Shown here: positions 8,131 to 14,950 of the stretch, in pieces
Layout of the letters: each line of letters begins with the position of its first letter
How positions within the stretch are numbered: position 1 is the stretch's first letter
NCBI GenBank assembly: GCA_014729205.1
Contig: WJKG01000067.1
Span: 1-21,156 of the forward strand
DNA from: a candidate division GN15 bacterium
GTDB lineage: Bacteria; Zixibacteria; MSB-5A5; GN15; FEB-12
Length of the DNA: 21,156 nt
Direction: 5' to 3'
Notes under the pieces: generated by a model
What the model saw: only the letters and a program-made list of their open reading frames with translations
What the model was told of the DNA's origin: nothing
Databases searched by the model: none
Program-made: the position numbers and the translations under genes

Positions 8131-9609
8131 ATGGGTCTGTTGAAGAAGAAAAAGAAAAAAGGCGGTCTGAGCCGGTCATCGGGCGCCTCCGGTAGCTCCG
8201 GAGTGGAGTCCTCACCGCTTCGGCCGCAGTTTGTCGAGAAGATGCCGCCCTGCGGCAATGCCTGTCCGAATCACAACCAGATCCGCAAGATGCTGATGAC
8301 CATTCATAAGGCAGAGGATCTGAAGAAGAGCTACGACCAGGCGTTCGAAGAGGCGTTTTACATCTTTCTGGAAACAACACCTTTCCCGAGTGTCTGTGGT
8401 CGTGTCTGCCCGCATCCGTGCGAGACCGAGTGTAACCGCAAGGACAAGGAAGGCGCTGTTGGCATCAACAGTGTCGAGCGATTCATCGGTGACTACGGTC
8501 TGGACAAAGACCTCAAACCGAAGATGCTCACCGATGAGAAACGCGATAACAAGGTCGCCGTCGTGGGCTCCGGCCCCGGTGGTATGTCCGCCGCTTATCA
8601 CCTGGCCCGTCGTGGCTACCAGGTGACCGTTTATGAGGCCTTCCCGAAGACCGGTGGTATGCTGCGTTATGGTATTCCCAACTACCGTTTGCCGCAGGAC
8701 GTCCTGGATAAGGAAGTCCAGCGCATACTGGATATGGGTGTTGAGCTCAAGCTTAATACCGTGATCGGCAAGGACATCTCCTACGAGGATCTCAAGAAGG
8801 AAAACGATGCCGTTTTCGTCGCCATCGGTGCCCACAAGGGTCGCCTGTTACGCGTCGAGGGAGAGGATGCCGAGAACGTCTTCACCGGTACCGACTTCCT
8901 GCATCGCGTCAACAAGGGTGAGTCTGTCGAGGTTGGCGATCACGTTGTCGTCATCGGTGGTGGTGACACCGCTGTCGATGCCGCCCGAATTGCTCGCCGT
9001 CTCGGCGCGAAGGCCACTATCCTGTATCGCCGTACTCGGGACGAGATGCCCGCGATCGATGAGGAGATCGTCGGTGCCGAGGAAGAGGGAGTCAATATTG
9101 ACCTGCTGGCTGCGCCACTGGAGATCTACTGCGACAACGGCAAGGCAACCGGCATGAAGTGCCAGCGCATGCAGCTTGGTGAGCCCGACTCATCCGGCCG
9201 TCGTCGGCCCGTGCCGATCGAGGGTGACACCTTCGATATGGAGTTCAGCACCCTCGTCGCCGCAATCAGCCAGGAGCCGGATTTCACCGGTTGCGAGAAT
9301 ATGATCGAGGGCAAGGACTGGATCAAGATCGACGAGAAGTACATGACCAAGGTCGAGTGTATGTTCTCCGGTGGTGACGATGTCAATCTCGGCCTCGTTA
9401 TCGACGCCATCTATCATGGTCGCATGGCCGCGGATCATATCCACGAAATGATCACTGGCGAGGCCGTGCCGAAACGCCCGGATCTCAAGGTGGTTCGCAT
9501 CGAAGATATGTACCACCACTACTATGAGGAAAAGCAGCCGATCCGCCAGGCGGCTATCCCGGTAGAGGAGCGCTTTTCGGATATCGATCGTGAAATAATG
9601 CCACCATGA
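8131..9609 (+). CDS. dsrL: DsrL-like NAD(P)H-dependent iron-sulfur flavoprotein (main part of a split DsrL)
   Basis: 492 residues related to glutamate synthase small subunit and DsrL. The N-terminal helical Fe-S domain has PPCGNACP (C41, C45) and CGRVCPHPCETEC (C89, C93, C97, C101). The FAD fold VAVVGSGPGGMSAA is near residue 143 and the NAD(P) fold VVVIGGGDTAVDAA near 272, followed by LYRRTRDEMPA. DsrL links NAD(P)H to DsrAB/DsrC; it is essential in some sulfur oxidisers, and a DsrL-2 type occurs with reductive DsrAB. The protein stops where DsrL normally continues into a ferredoxin domain; that domain is encoded by the next frame, overlapping at ATGA. The extreme N-terminus has an unusual run of six lysines and a Gly/Ser-rich stretch. 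GltD is the alternative, but no gltB is nearby and the dsr context decides. Confidence 0.85.
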   Translation: MGLLKKKKKKGGLSRSSGASGSSGVESSPLRPQFVEKMPPCGNACPNHNQIRKMLMTIHKAEDLKKSYDQAFEEAFYIFLETTPFPSVCGRVCPHPCETECNRKDKEGAVGINSVERFIGDYGLDKDLKPKMLTDEKRDNKVAVVGSGPGGMSAAYHLARRGYQVTVYEAFPKTGGMLRYGIPNYRLPQDVLDKEVQRILDMGVELKLNTVIGKDISYEDLKKENDAVFVAIGAHKGRLLRVEGEDAENVFTGTDFLHRVNKGESVEVGDHVVVIGGGDTAVDAARIARRLGAKATILYRRTRDEMPAIDEEIVGAEEEGVNIDLLAAPLEIYCDNGKATGMKCQRMQLGEPDSSGRRRPVPIEGDTFDMEFSTLVAAISQEPDFTGCENMIEGKDWIKIDEKYMTKVECMFSGGDDVNLGLVIDAIYHGRMAADHIHEMITGEAVPKRPDLKVVRIEDMYHHYYEEKQPIRQAAIPVEERFSDIDREIMPP

Positions 9610-9815
9610 CGCAGGATCAGGCCGTCGGCGAAGCCAAACGGTGTATGAGCTGCGGCATGTGCTTCGACTGCGGTTCCTGCTGGAGTCTGTGTCAGGACCA
9701 GGCGGTTATCAAGCCACAGGAGAAGATGGGCGAGTACAAGATCAAGCTCGAGTACTGCAACGGCTGTAAGAAGTGTGCCGAGAACTGCCCGTGCGGATAT
9801 ATCGAGATGCACTAA
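9606..9815 (+). CDS. Ferredoxin-like C-terminal module of DsrL, encoded as a separate overlapping ORF
   Basis: 69 residues with 11 cysteines. The first motif group, CMSCGMCFDCGSCWSLC (C13-C29), and the second, CNGCKKCAENCPCG (C51-C63), fit two [4Fe-4S] clusters. The opening AVGEAKRCMSCGMC is the typical junction at which GltD/DsrL-type proteins enter their C-terminal ferredoxin domain. The ATG overlaps the dsrL stop as ATGA, and I see no good Shine-Dalgarno of its own, so translation probably depends on re-initiation. Otherwise the split is a one-base deletion (natural or assembly error): a single extra base before the ATG would fuse the two frames. It should be read functionally as part of DsrL. 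Confidence 0.8.
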   Translation: MTQDQAVGEAKRCMSCGMCFDCGSCWSLCQDQAVIKPQEKMGEYKIKLEYCNGCKKCAENCPCGYIEMH

Positions 9816-9889
9816 GAAGACAACGAATGAACATAGGAAGAAACAACGCAAGATTCGACCTGTAACTGCTTGCTAACGGAGGATTGATC

Positions 9890-10207
9890 ATGCCGACATT
9901 TACGCATGGTGATATCAGCATCGAAGTTGATGAAGATGGATTCATGGAAGAGCCGGATCAGTGGAATGAAGAGATTGCCAAAGCGCTCGCTACCACTGAA
10001 GGCGTCGATGAAATGACCGAAGAGCACTGGAAACTCGTGAACTATCTGCGCGATTATTACCTGAAGTTTGGTATTGCGCCGATGATTCGTAAACTCTGCA
10101 AAGAGACCGGTTTCCCGCTCAAGAAAGTCTACGAACTGTTCCCGTCGGGTCCCGCCAAAGGCGCCTGTAAGGTCGCCGGACTGGCCAAGCCGACCGGGTG
10201 TGTGTGA
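9890..10207 (+). CDS. dsrC: DsrC, sulfur-carrier substrate protein of sulfite reductase
   Basis: 105-residue cytoplasmic sulfur carrier. The mobile C-terminal arm has both redox cysteines, C93 (KGACKVAG) and the penultimate C104 (PTGCV), spaced C-x10-C as in functional DsrC. DsrAB loads the arm with sulfite-derived sulfur as a trisulfide, which DsrMKJOP then reduces. The body shows the family features DGFMEEPDQW, EHW and FPSGPAKGACK. I start at ATG 9890 because GGAGG (9878-9882) lies 7 nt upstream; a TTG six bases earlier is in frame but too close to that site. It lies 74 nt after the ferredoxin module and is followed by a terminator. Confidence 0.96.
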   Translation: MPTFTHGDISIEVDEDGFMEEPDQWNEEIAKALATTEGVDEMTEEHWKLVNYLRDYYLKFGIAPMIRKLCKETGFPLKKVYELFPSGPAKGACKVAGLAKPTGCV

Positions 10208-10226
10208 TCTGTACACACTGAGTATC

Positions 10227-10262
10227 AGGCCGGAAGACCGCTCGGTCTTTCGGCCTGTTTTT
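10227..10262 (+). terminator. Rho-independent terminator after dsrC
   Basis: AGGCCGGAAGACC (10227-10239) pairs with GGTCTTTCGGCCT (10244-10256) through a GCTC loop, giving 13 bp with one G-U pair. G and TTTTT (10258-10262) follow. It ends the dsrABDNL-C unit 20 nt after the dsrC stop. Confidence 0.92.
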
Positions 10263-10273
10263 GAGGTGAAAAC

Positions 10274-10326
10274 AGGATGATTTTCATCCTATCGAGGTTG
10301 GCTGTGCGATCCGTTCGCACGCCTCG
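10274..10326. repeat. Two consecutive hairpins between dsrC terminator and next promoter
   Basis: AGGATGA-TTT-TCATCCT (10274-10290) is a perfect 7-bp inverted repeat. Next, CGAGG (10293-10297) with CCTCG (10322-10326), and inside it GTGCG (10304-10308) with CGCAC (10316-10320), form a second, longer hairpin. Neither is followed by a T-tract. They may be 3' processing remnants, a small structured RNA or operators; their role is unknown. Confidence 0.5.
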
Positions 10327-10372
10327 CAGGGGTTGTCAACATGGACAAAGAGGTGAAAAATCGCCAAATAGA

Positions 10373-10403
10373 GGTTGACCTTGGTCGACCGGATTTTTAC
10401 TAT
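10373..10403 (+). promoter_or_regulatory. Candidate sigma70-type promoter of the RsbRD-dsrMKJOP operon
   Basis: TTGACC (10375-10380) and TACTAT (10398-10403) are spaced by 17 nt. A near-perfect palindrome GGTTGACC-TT-GGTCGACC (10373-10390; 7 of 8 positions pair) overlaps the -35 box and could be an operator. Predicted transcription start is near 10410, giving a leader of about 90 nt that contains the TTGTGA-N6-TCACAA site. Confidence 0.6.
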
Positions 10404-10440
10404 TAGAGGAGTTGCTTAGCCGCTTTTTTTTGATTACCTC

Positions 10441-10458
10441 TTGTGAAGCTATTCACAA
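10441..10458 (+). promoter_or_regulatory. CRP/FNR-family operator, HcpR-like palindrome (copy 2, dsrMKJOP)
   Basis: TTGTGA-AGCTAT-TCACAA is the same perfect dyad as at 3833-3850, here extended to 8-bp arms (CTTGTGAA/TTCACAAG, 10440-10459). It lies about 30 nt downstream of the predicted transcription start and 40 nt before the chosen ATG. A class II activator centred at -41.5 would put the start almost on the ribosome-binding site, so this copy fits repression or roadblock better, unless another promoter exists. Confidence 0.78.
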
Positions 10459-10498
10459 GCAAACGCGTTTCGCGGCCAAGCCATCATGTGAGGTTAAC

Positions 10499-11053
10499 AT
10501 GTTGCTCAAGCAGCAGATACTTCAGCAGCGGGAGGCCATTATCGAGAGCTGGCGCCATGCCGTTTTCGGTACATATCCCAGCGAATCAGCCAAGTTCCTG
10601 ACTGGACGCAAGAATCGTTTTGCCAACCCGGTCGGGCAGACTATACATGACAATGTTGAAGAGCTGTTTGACCAGCTTACCGAAGGTATTGAGACGTCAA
10701 AAGCCACTGTTGCTCTGGACGCCATTGTCCGTATCCGGGCCGTCCAGGAGTTCTCTGCGGCCGAGGCGGTGCAGTTCATTTTCGAAATCAAGAACATCGT
10801 CCGGCGCCATATAAGCCGGTCGGAGAATGGTGATGCGTCCCAACAGGGGATCATTGACGATTTGCAGGACTTCGACAAGCGCGTCGACAGCCTGGCTCTG
10901 CTGGGGTTCGATCTGTTCATGCACTGCCGCGAAAAGCTCTACGAGATCCGTACGAATGAAACCCGGCGTCGCCATGAGAAACTGATGGAACGGCTGGTGG
11001 CCAAAGACAAGACCGAACACGACGATGAGGCATCATCGGAGCAAGACAAGTAA
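10499..11053 (+). CDS. RsbRD N-terminal-domain protein (putative sensor/regulator)
   Basis: 184 residues matching the RsbRD N-terminal (RsbT co-antagonist) domain, as shown by the pattern IIESWRHAVFGTYP, RFANPVGQT and the signature VRIRAVQEFSAAEAVQFIF. In stressosome RsbR proteins this globin-like domain senses signals and is joined to a STAS domain. Here there is no STAS domain; the protein ends in a charged tail (RRRHEKLMERL ... EASSEQDK). The frame is open back to a TTG at 10412, but that would bury the operator at 10441-10458; ATG 10499 has GAGG 5 nt upstream and starts the domain cleanly. It is the first gene of the dsrMKJOP unit, 37 nt before dsrM. Its role there is unknown; sensing redox state or helping complex assembly are guesses. 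Confidence 0.82.
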   Translation: MLLKQQILQQREAIIESWRHAVFGTYPSESAKFLTGRKNRFANPVGQTIHDNVEELFDQLTEGIETSKATVALDAIVRIRAVQEFSAAEAVQFIFEIKNIVRRHISRSENGDASQQGIIDDLQDFDKRVDSLALLGFDLFMHCREKLYEIRTNETRRRHEKLMERLVAKDKTEHDDEASSEQDK

Positions 11054-11090
11054 GCAGCATGAGAAATAGAAGCAAGAGAGGACTACGCGA

Positions 11091-12092
11091 ATGAAACTGG
11101 TGCTATCTGTGTTAGCCATCATCGTGCTGGCACTGGTGCCGTGGGTGGGAGTCAGTACGATGGGTCTGCACACCGTCTTCGGTGTGGTTCTGCCGTATCT
11201 GGCAATAGCCATCTTTTTGGTTGGCTTCGTGTGGCGGATACTCGATTGGGCACGTTCCCCGGTACCGTTCCGCATTCCCACAACCTGTGGTCAGCAGAAA
11301 TCGCATTCCTGGATCAAACAGGACAAGGTGGAGAACCCGCACAGCTTCTGGAGCACTGTCGGACGTATGCTCCTGGAGGTGCTGTTCTTCCGCTCGCTGT
11401 TTCGCAATACCAAGGCGGGAATCAAGGATGGTCCCCGGTTGGTGTACGATTCCAGCAAATGGCTTTGGGCTCTTGGAATGGCCTTCCACTATTCCTTCCT
11501 GGTCGTCTTTTTACGCCACTTCAAGTACTTCGCCGAACCAACGCCCGACTGGGTACTCGGACTTCAATGGGTGGACAACTTCTTCCAGGTCGGTCTGCCG
11601 GTGATCTACCTCACCGATGTGTTGTTGATCGGAGCCGTATCACTGCTGTTCATCCGCCGCCTGTGGAGTCCCCAGGTGCGCTACATCTCGCTGGCATCGG
11701 ACTACTTTCCGTTGCTGCTTATCCTGGGTGTAGCTGTCAGCGGTGTCTGGATGAGGTACTTTGCCAAGACCGACATCCTCGCCGTCAAGCAACTCGGTAC
11801 CGGGTTGATTAGTTTCTCGCCGGTGGGAGCCGATGTCCTGTCCGGAATTGGTGCCGTGTTCTTCATCCACCTGTTCCTGGTGTGTTGCTTGTTCATCTAT
11901 TTCCCGTTCAGCAAACTAATGCATCTGGGTGGTGTCTTCCTCAGTCCTACCCGTAACCTGGCCAACAACAGCCGGATGAAGCGGCATATCAACCCGTGGA
12001 ATCCCGAGGTCAAGGTGCATACCTACGATGAGTATGAGGAAGAGTTCCGCGATGTCATGAAGGCCGCCGGCTTGCCGGTGGAGAAGGAGTGA
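11091..12092 (+). CDS. dsrM: DsrM, membrane b-type cytochrome subunit of DsrMKJOP
   Basis: 333-residue integral membrane protein with about six hydrophobic segments (near residues 4-22, 30-50, 124-145, 165-190, 205-225, 250-275). Its His-containing helices (AFHYSFLVVFLRHF, FFIHLFLVC, KLMHL) suit heme b binding as in NarI-type subunits. DsrM exchanges electrons with the menaquinone pool and passes them to DsrK. GAGAGGA (11076-11082) is the ribosome-binding site. The stop overlaps the region of the dsrK ribosome-binding site, and dsrK begins 2 nt after the dsrM stop. Family length is normal. Confidence 0.93.
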   Translation: MKLVLSVLAIIVLALVPWVGVSTMGLHTVFGVVLPYLAIAIFLVGFVWRILDWARSPVPFRIPTTCGQQKSHSWIKQDKVENPHSFWSTVGRMLLEVLFFRSLFRNTKAGIKDGPRLVYDSSKWLWALGMAFHYSFLVVFLRHFKYFAEPTPDWVLGLQWVDNFFQVGLPVIYLTDVLLIGAVSLLFIRRLWSPQVRYISLASDYFPLLLILGVAVSGVWMRYFAKTDILAVKQLGTGLISFSPVGADVLSGIGAVFFIHLFLVCCLFIYFPFSKLMHLGGVFLSPTRNLANNSRMKRHINPWNPEVKVHTYDEYEEEFRDVMKAAGLPVEKE

Positions 12093-12094
12093 TC

Positions 12095-13756
12095 ATGGCT
12101 AAGACACCCAAACCCAACGAACTGATCCAAATCGACCTGACCCCTCCTTCACGTGACTGGGAAGATCCCACGGTCGAGTTCCGTCCGGGGACCTGGAACT
12201 ACGCTGCTGATCCGGAAACGCTCAAATACCTGGATCTGCCGAATCCGCGTAAGTGGCAGGTGTCCGACGAGGACTGGCAACTGCCGGAGAACTGGCAGCA
12301 GATCATCATGGAGGGATTTAAGGACCGGTTGCAGCGTTTCCGCTCATTCAAGGTCTTCATGGATGTCTGTGTGCGTTGTGGCGCCTGCGCTGACAAGTGC
12401 CACTACTACATCGGCTCCGGTGATCCAAAAAACATGCCCGTGTTGCGTGCTGAGTTGCTGCGCTCGGTCTATCGCAACGACTTCACTGCCATGGGCAAGG
12501 TCTTCGGCAAGATGGCCGGTGGCCGCGAACTGACGGTCGATGTACTCAAAGAGTGGTTCTATTACTTCTACCAGTGTACTGAATGTCGTCGCTGTTCAGT
12601 CTTCTGCCCCTATGGAATCGACACTGCTGAGATCACCATGATGGCCCGCGAGATGATGAACCTGATCGGCCTGAGTATCGAGTGGATCTTAACTCCCGCT
12701 TCCAACTGCTTCCGTACGGGCAATCATCTGGGCATTCAGCCGCACGGCTTCGCCGACAGTATCGAGTTTGCCGTCGAAGAGCTGGAGGAAGTGACTGGCG
12801 TCAAGGTCGATGCCCCGATGAACAAGAAGGGTGCCGAGATACTTTTTGTGGCGCCGTCAGCTGACTACTTTGCCTCTCCGCACTACTATACACTGCTCGG
12901 CTATCTTGCCCTGTTCCACGAGATCGGTCTGGATTATACGTGGAGCTCCTACGCTTCTGAGGGTGGTAACTTTGGGCTGTTCCACTCCAACGAGATGATG
13001 AAGCGGCTCAATTCCAAGATCTATGCCGAGGCGAAACGTCTCGGTGTGAAATGGATTCTGGGCGGTGAGTGTGGCCATATGTGGCGGGTACTCAACCAGT
13101 ATATGGATACGATGAACGGTCCGGCAGATTTCCTTGAGGTGCCCAAATCTCCGATTACCGGCACGGTCTTCGAGAACGCCCGTTCAACCAAGATGGTCCA
13201 TGTCACCGAGTTCACCTCGGATTTGATCAAACATGGCAAGCTCAAGCTGGACCCCAGCCGCAACGATCACTGGCGCGTGACTTTCCACGACTCCTGTAAC
13301 CCGGCCAGGGCTATGGGGTTGTTCGAGGAACCGCGTTACGTTATCAAGAATGTCGCCAACAACTTCTTTGAAATGCCGGAAAACACCATTCGCGAGCAGA
13401 CGTTCTGCTGTGGGTCGGGTGCCGGACTGGGTACTGACGAGAATATGGAAATGCGCATGCGTGGCGGGCTCCCGCGCGCCAACGCCGTCAAGTACGTTCA
13501 CGACAAGCACGATGTGAACGTGCTGTGCTGTATCTGCGCCATCGATAAAGCCACCTTGCCACCTCTTCTGGAGTACTGGGTCCCCGGAGTCGAGGTGTGC
13601 GGTATTCACGAGCTACTGGGGAATGCCTTGGTCATGAAAGGTGAGAACGACCGTTCCACCGACCTTCGCGGCACACCCATAGCCGAGGAGGCCGACCCCA
13701 CCGAGGAAGCCGTCGGTGAGAGCGGCACAACAAAGGAGGGCGCCAAAGATGAATGA
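12095..13756 (+). CDS. dsrK: DsrK, HdrD-like catalytic iron-sulfur subunit of DsrMKJOP
   Basis: 553-residue cytoplasm-facing subunit, proposed to reduce the DsrC trisulfide/disulfide. Two [4Fe-4S] ferredoxin motifs are C92-x2-C-x2-C-x3-C102 (CVRCGACADKC) and C161-x2-C-x2-C-x3-C171 (CTECRRCSVFCP). The C-terminal half holds HdrD-type CCG elements: FHDSCNPAR, FCCGSGAG (C438-C439) and LCCICAIDK (C478, C479, C481), the special catalytic [4Fe-4S] site. Start ATG 12095 is chosen over GTG 12089 because AAGGAG (12084-12089) lies 5 nt upstream. The last ~40 residues form an acidic/polar tail. It overlaps dsrJ by 8 nt. Confidence 0.95.
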   Translation: MAKTPKPNELIQIDLTPPSRDWEDPTVEFRPGTWNYAADPETLKYLDLPNPRKWQVSDEDWQLPENWQQIIMEGFKDRLQRFRSFKVFMDVCVRCGACADKCHYYIGSGDPKNMPVLRAELLRSVYRNDFTAMGKVFGKMAGGRELTVDVLKEWFYYFYQCTECRRCSVFCPYGIDTAEITMMAREMMNLIGLSIEWILTPASNCFRTGNHLGIQPHGFADSIEFAVEELEEVTGVKVDAPMNKKGAEILFVAPSADYFASPHYYTLLGYLALFHEIGLDYTWSSYASEGGNFGLFHSNEMMKRLNSKIYAEAKRLGVKWILGGECGHMWRVLNQYMDTMNGPADFLEVPKSPITGTVFENARSTKMVHVTEFTSDLIKHGKLKLDPSRNDHWRVTFHDSCNPARAMGLFEEPRYVIKNVANNFFEMPENTIREQTFCCGSGAGLGTDENMEMRMRGGLPRANAVKYVHDKHDVNVLCCICAIDKATLPPLLEYWVPGVEVCGIHELLGNALVMKGENDRSTDLRGTPIAEEADPTEEAVGESGTTKEGAKDE

Positions 13757-14132
13757 CATGCCGAAAATCATCATTGGTCTGGTGATCTTCCTGATGCTGA
13801 TCGGATTCCCTCTCTGGTACAATGTCGCCAACGACAAGGCTGGCTACGTACCCGATATGGAACTGCCCGATACAGCCGACCAGTGCGTTCGCGATACCGA
13901 ATGGATGCGGACCAATCACATGGATCTGCTCAACGACTGGCGCGATCTGGTAGTCCGCGATCAGCAACGTTTCGAGGCCAACCAGGTCTCGCAGCAGATG
14001 GAAATGAGCCTCTCCAACACCTGTATGGACTGCCATGACAACAAGTCTACTTTCTGCGATCGTTGTCATAATTACATGGGGGTCCAGCCGTACTGTTGGG
14101 ACTGTCACCTTGAACCGGAGGAGGCAATCTGA
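13749..14132 (+). CDS. dsrJ: DsrJ, triheme cytochrome c of DsrMKJOP
   Basis: 127-residue periplasmic cytochrome held by an uncleaved N-terminal anchor (hydrophobic residues 5-24). Three heme c motifs cluster at the C-terminus: CMDCH (C92-H96), CDRCH (C103-H107) and CWDCH (C116-H120). C46 (ADQCVRD) is at the same number as the Cys I recall as the axial ligand of the unusual His/Cys heme of Allochromatium DsrJ, and Met/His residues follow (WMRTNHMD). I start at ATG 13749 because AAAGGAGGG (13732-13740) lies 8 nt upstream; a longer in-frame start would lack the signal at its N-terminus. The stop overlaps the dsrO start by one base. Confidence 0.95.
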   Translation: MNDMPKIIIGLVIFLMLIGFPLWYNVANDKAGYVPDMELPDTADQCVRDTEWMRTNHMDLLNDWRDLVVRDQQRFEANQVSQQMEMSLSNTCMDCHDNKSTFCDRCHNYMGVQPYCWDCHLEPEEAI

Positions 14133-14932
14133 TGGGCTTTGATAGACGGAAATTCCTGAAACTCTCTGGACTGACCTTCCTCGGTTTTGCCGCCGGTTCA
14201 CCCGCTCGGGTGTTCGGCCAGCAAGATACAACCATGGTCGATTCGACCGCGACCGGCGATGGCACCATCACGCCGATTTCCGGGAGCCGCTGGGCGATGC
14301 TGGTTGACCTGCGGGCATGTAACGAGAAGGGTGGCGAAGATTGCGATGATTGCATTGCCGCCTGTCACCGTGTGCATAACGTTCCGGAGTTTGATGATTC
14401 TCACGACGAGATCAAGTGGATCTGGAAGACCTCGTTCCATAGCGCCTTTCACTCCCAGGAGCACGAGTTCCTGGACGAAGCCATCACTCATGGCAACACT
14501 ATGGTGCTCTGCAACCACTGCGACCGCCCGCCGTGCGTTCGCGTGTGCCCCACGCAGGCAACCTGGAAACGCGAGTCGGATGGAATTGTGATGATGGACA
14601 TGCACCGTTGCATTGGCTGTCGCTACTGCGTAGTAGCATGCCCCTACGGTGCGCGCAGTTTCAACTTCCGCGATCCGCGCCCGCACATCGAAGAGATCAA
14701 TCCCAAGTTCCCGACTCGCATGCGCGGTGTGGTGGAGAAGTGTAACTTCTGTGCCGAGCGACTGGCGACGGGCAAAATGCCGGCCTGTGTGAAGGCCTGC
14801 AAGCACGGCGCCCTCAAGTTCGGAGACCTGGAGGATCCCCAGAGCGAGGTCCGGAAGATACTGGGCGATGGTTTCAGTATCCGCCGCCGGCCCGAACTGG
14901 GCACGCAACCGCAAGTGTACTACCTGGTGTGA
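14132..14932 (+). CDS. dsrO: DsrO, periplasmic four-cluster ferredoxin of DsrMKJOP
   Basis: 266-residue NrfC/HybA-type iron-sulfur protein. The N-terminus MGFDRRKFLKLSG followed by a hydrophobic stretch is a clear Tat signal, so the protein is exported folded with its clusters. Four Cys groups are visible: ACNEKGGEDCDDCIAAC, CNHCDRPPCVRVCP, CIGCRYCVVACPYG, and CNFCAERLATGKMPACVKAC. It should carry electrons between DsrJ and the quinone-binding DsrP. GGAGGAGG (14116-14123) precedes the ATG, which overlaps the dsrJ stop (TGATG). dsrP begins 18 nt downstream. Confidence 0.95.
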   Translation: MGFDRRKFLKLSGLTFLGFAAGSPARVFGQQDTTMVDSTATGDGTITPISGSRWAMLVDLRACNEKGGEDCDDCIAACHRVHNVPEFDDSHDEIKWIWKTSFHSAFHSQEHEFLDEAITHGNTMVLCNHCDRPPCVRVCPTQATWKRESDGIVMMDMHRCIGCRYCVVACPYGARSFNFRDPRPHIEEINPKFPTRMRGVVEKCNFCAERLATGKMPACVKACKHGALKFGDLEDPQSEVRKILGDGFSIRRRPELGTQPQVYYLV

Positions 14933-14950
14933 AGATAAGGGTGATTCGAT

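Noticed and set aside
8143..8164. A-rich Lys tract at the dsrL start as a programmed -1 frameshift site
   Set aside because: The A-run is in frame AAA-AAA-G, not the A-AAA-AAG register needed for tandem slippage, and the zero frame stays open.
9600..9610. Programmed -1 frameshift joining dsrL to its ferredoxin module
   Set aside because: The junction (CCACCATGA) has no slippery heptamer; ATGA re-initiation or a one-base deletion explains it more simply.
10412..10498. TTG start for the RsbRD-like gene adding 29 residues
   Set aside because: The extension covers the perfect palindrome at 10441-10458 and has no family match; ATG 10499 has a well-placed GAGG.
13716..13748. Longer start for dsrJ
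   Set aside because: It would place charged residues before the membrane anchor and overlap dsrK further; AAAGGAGGG is correctly spaced for ATG 13749.
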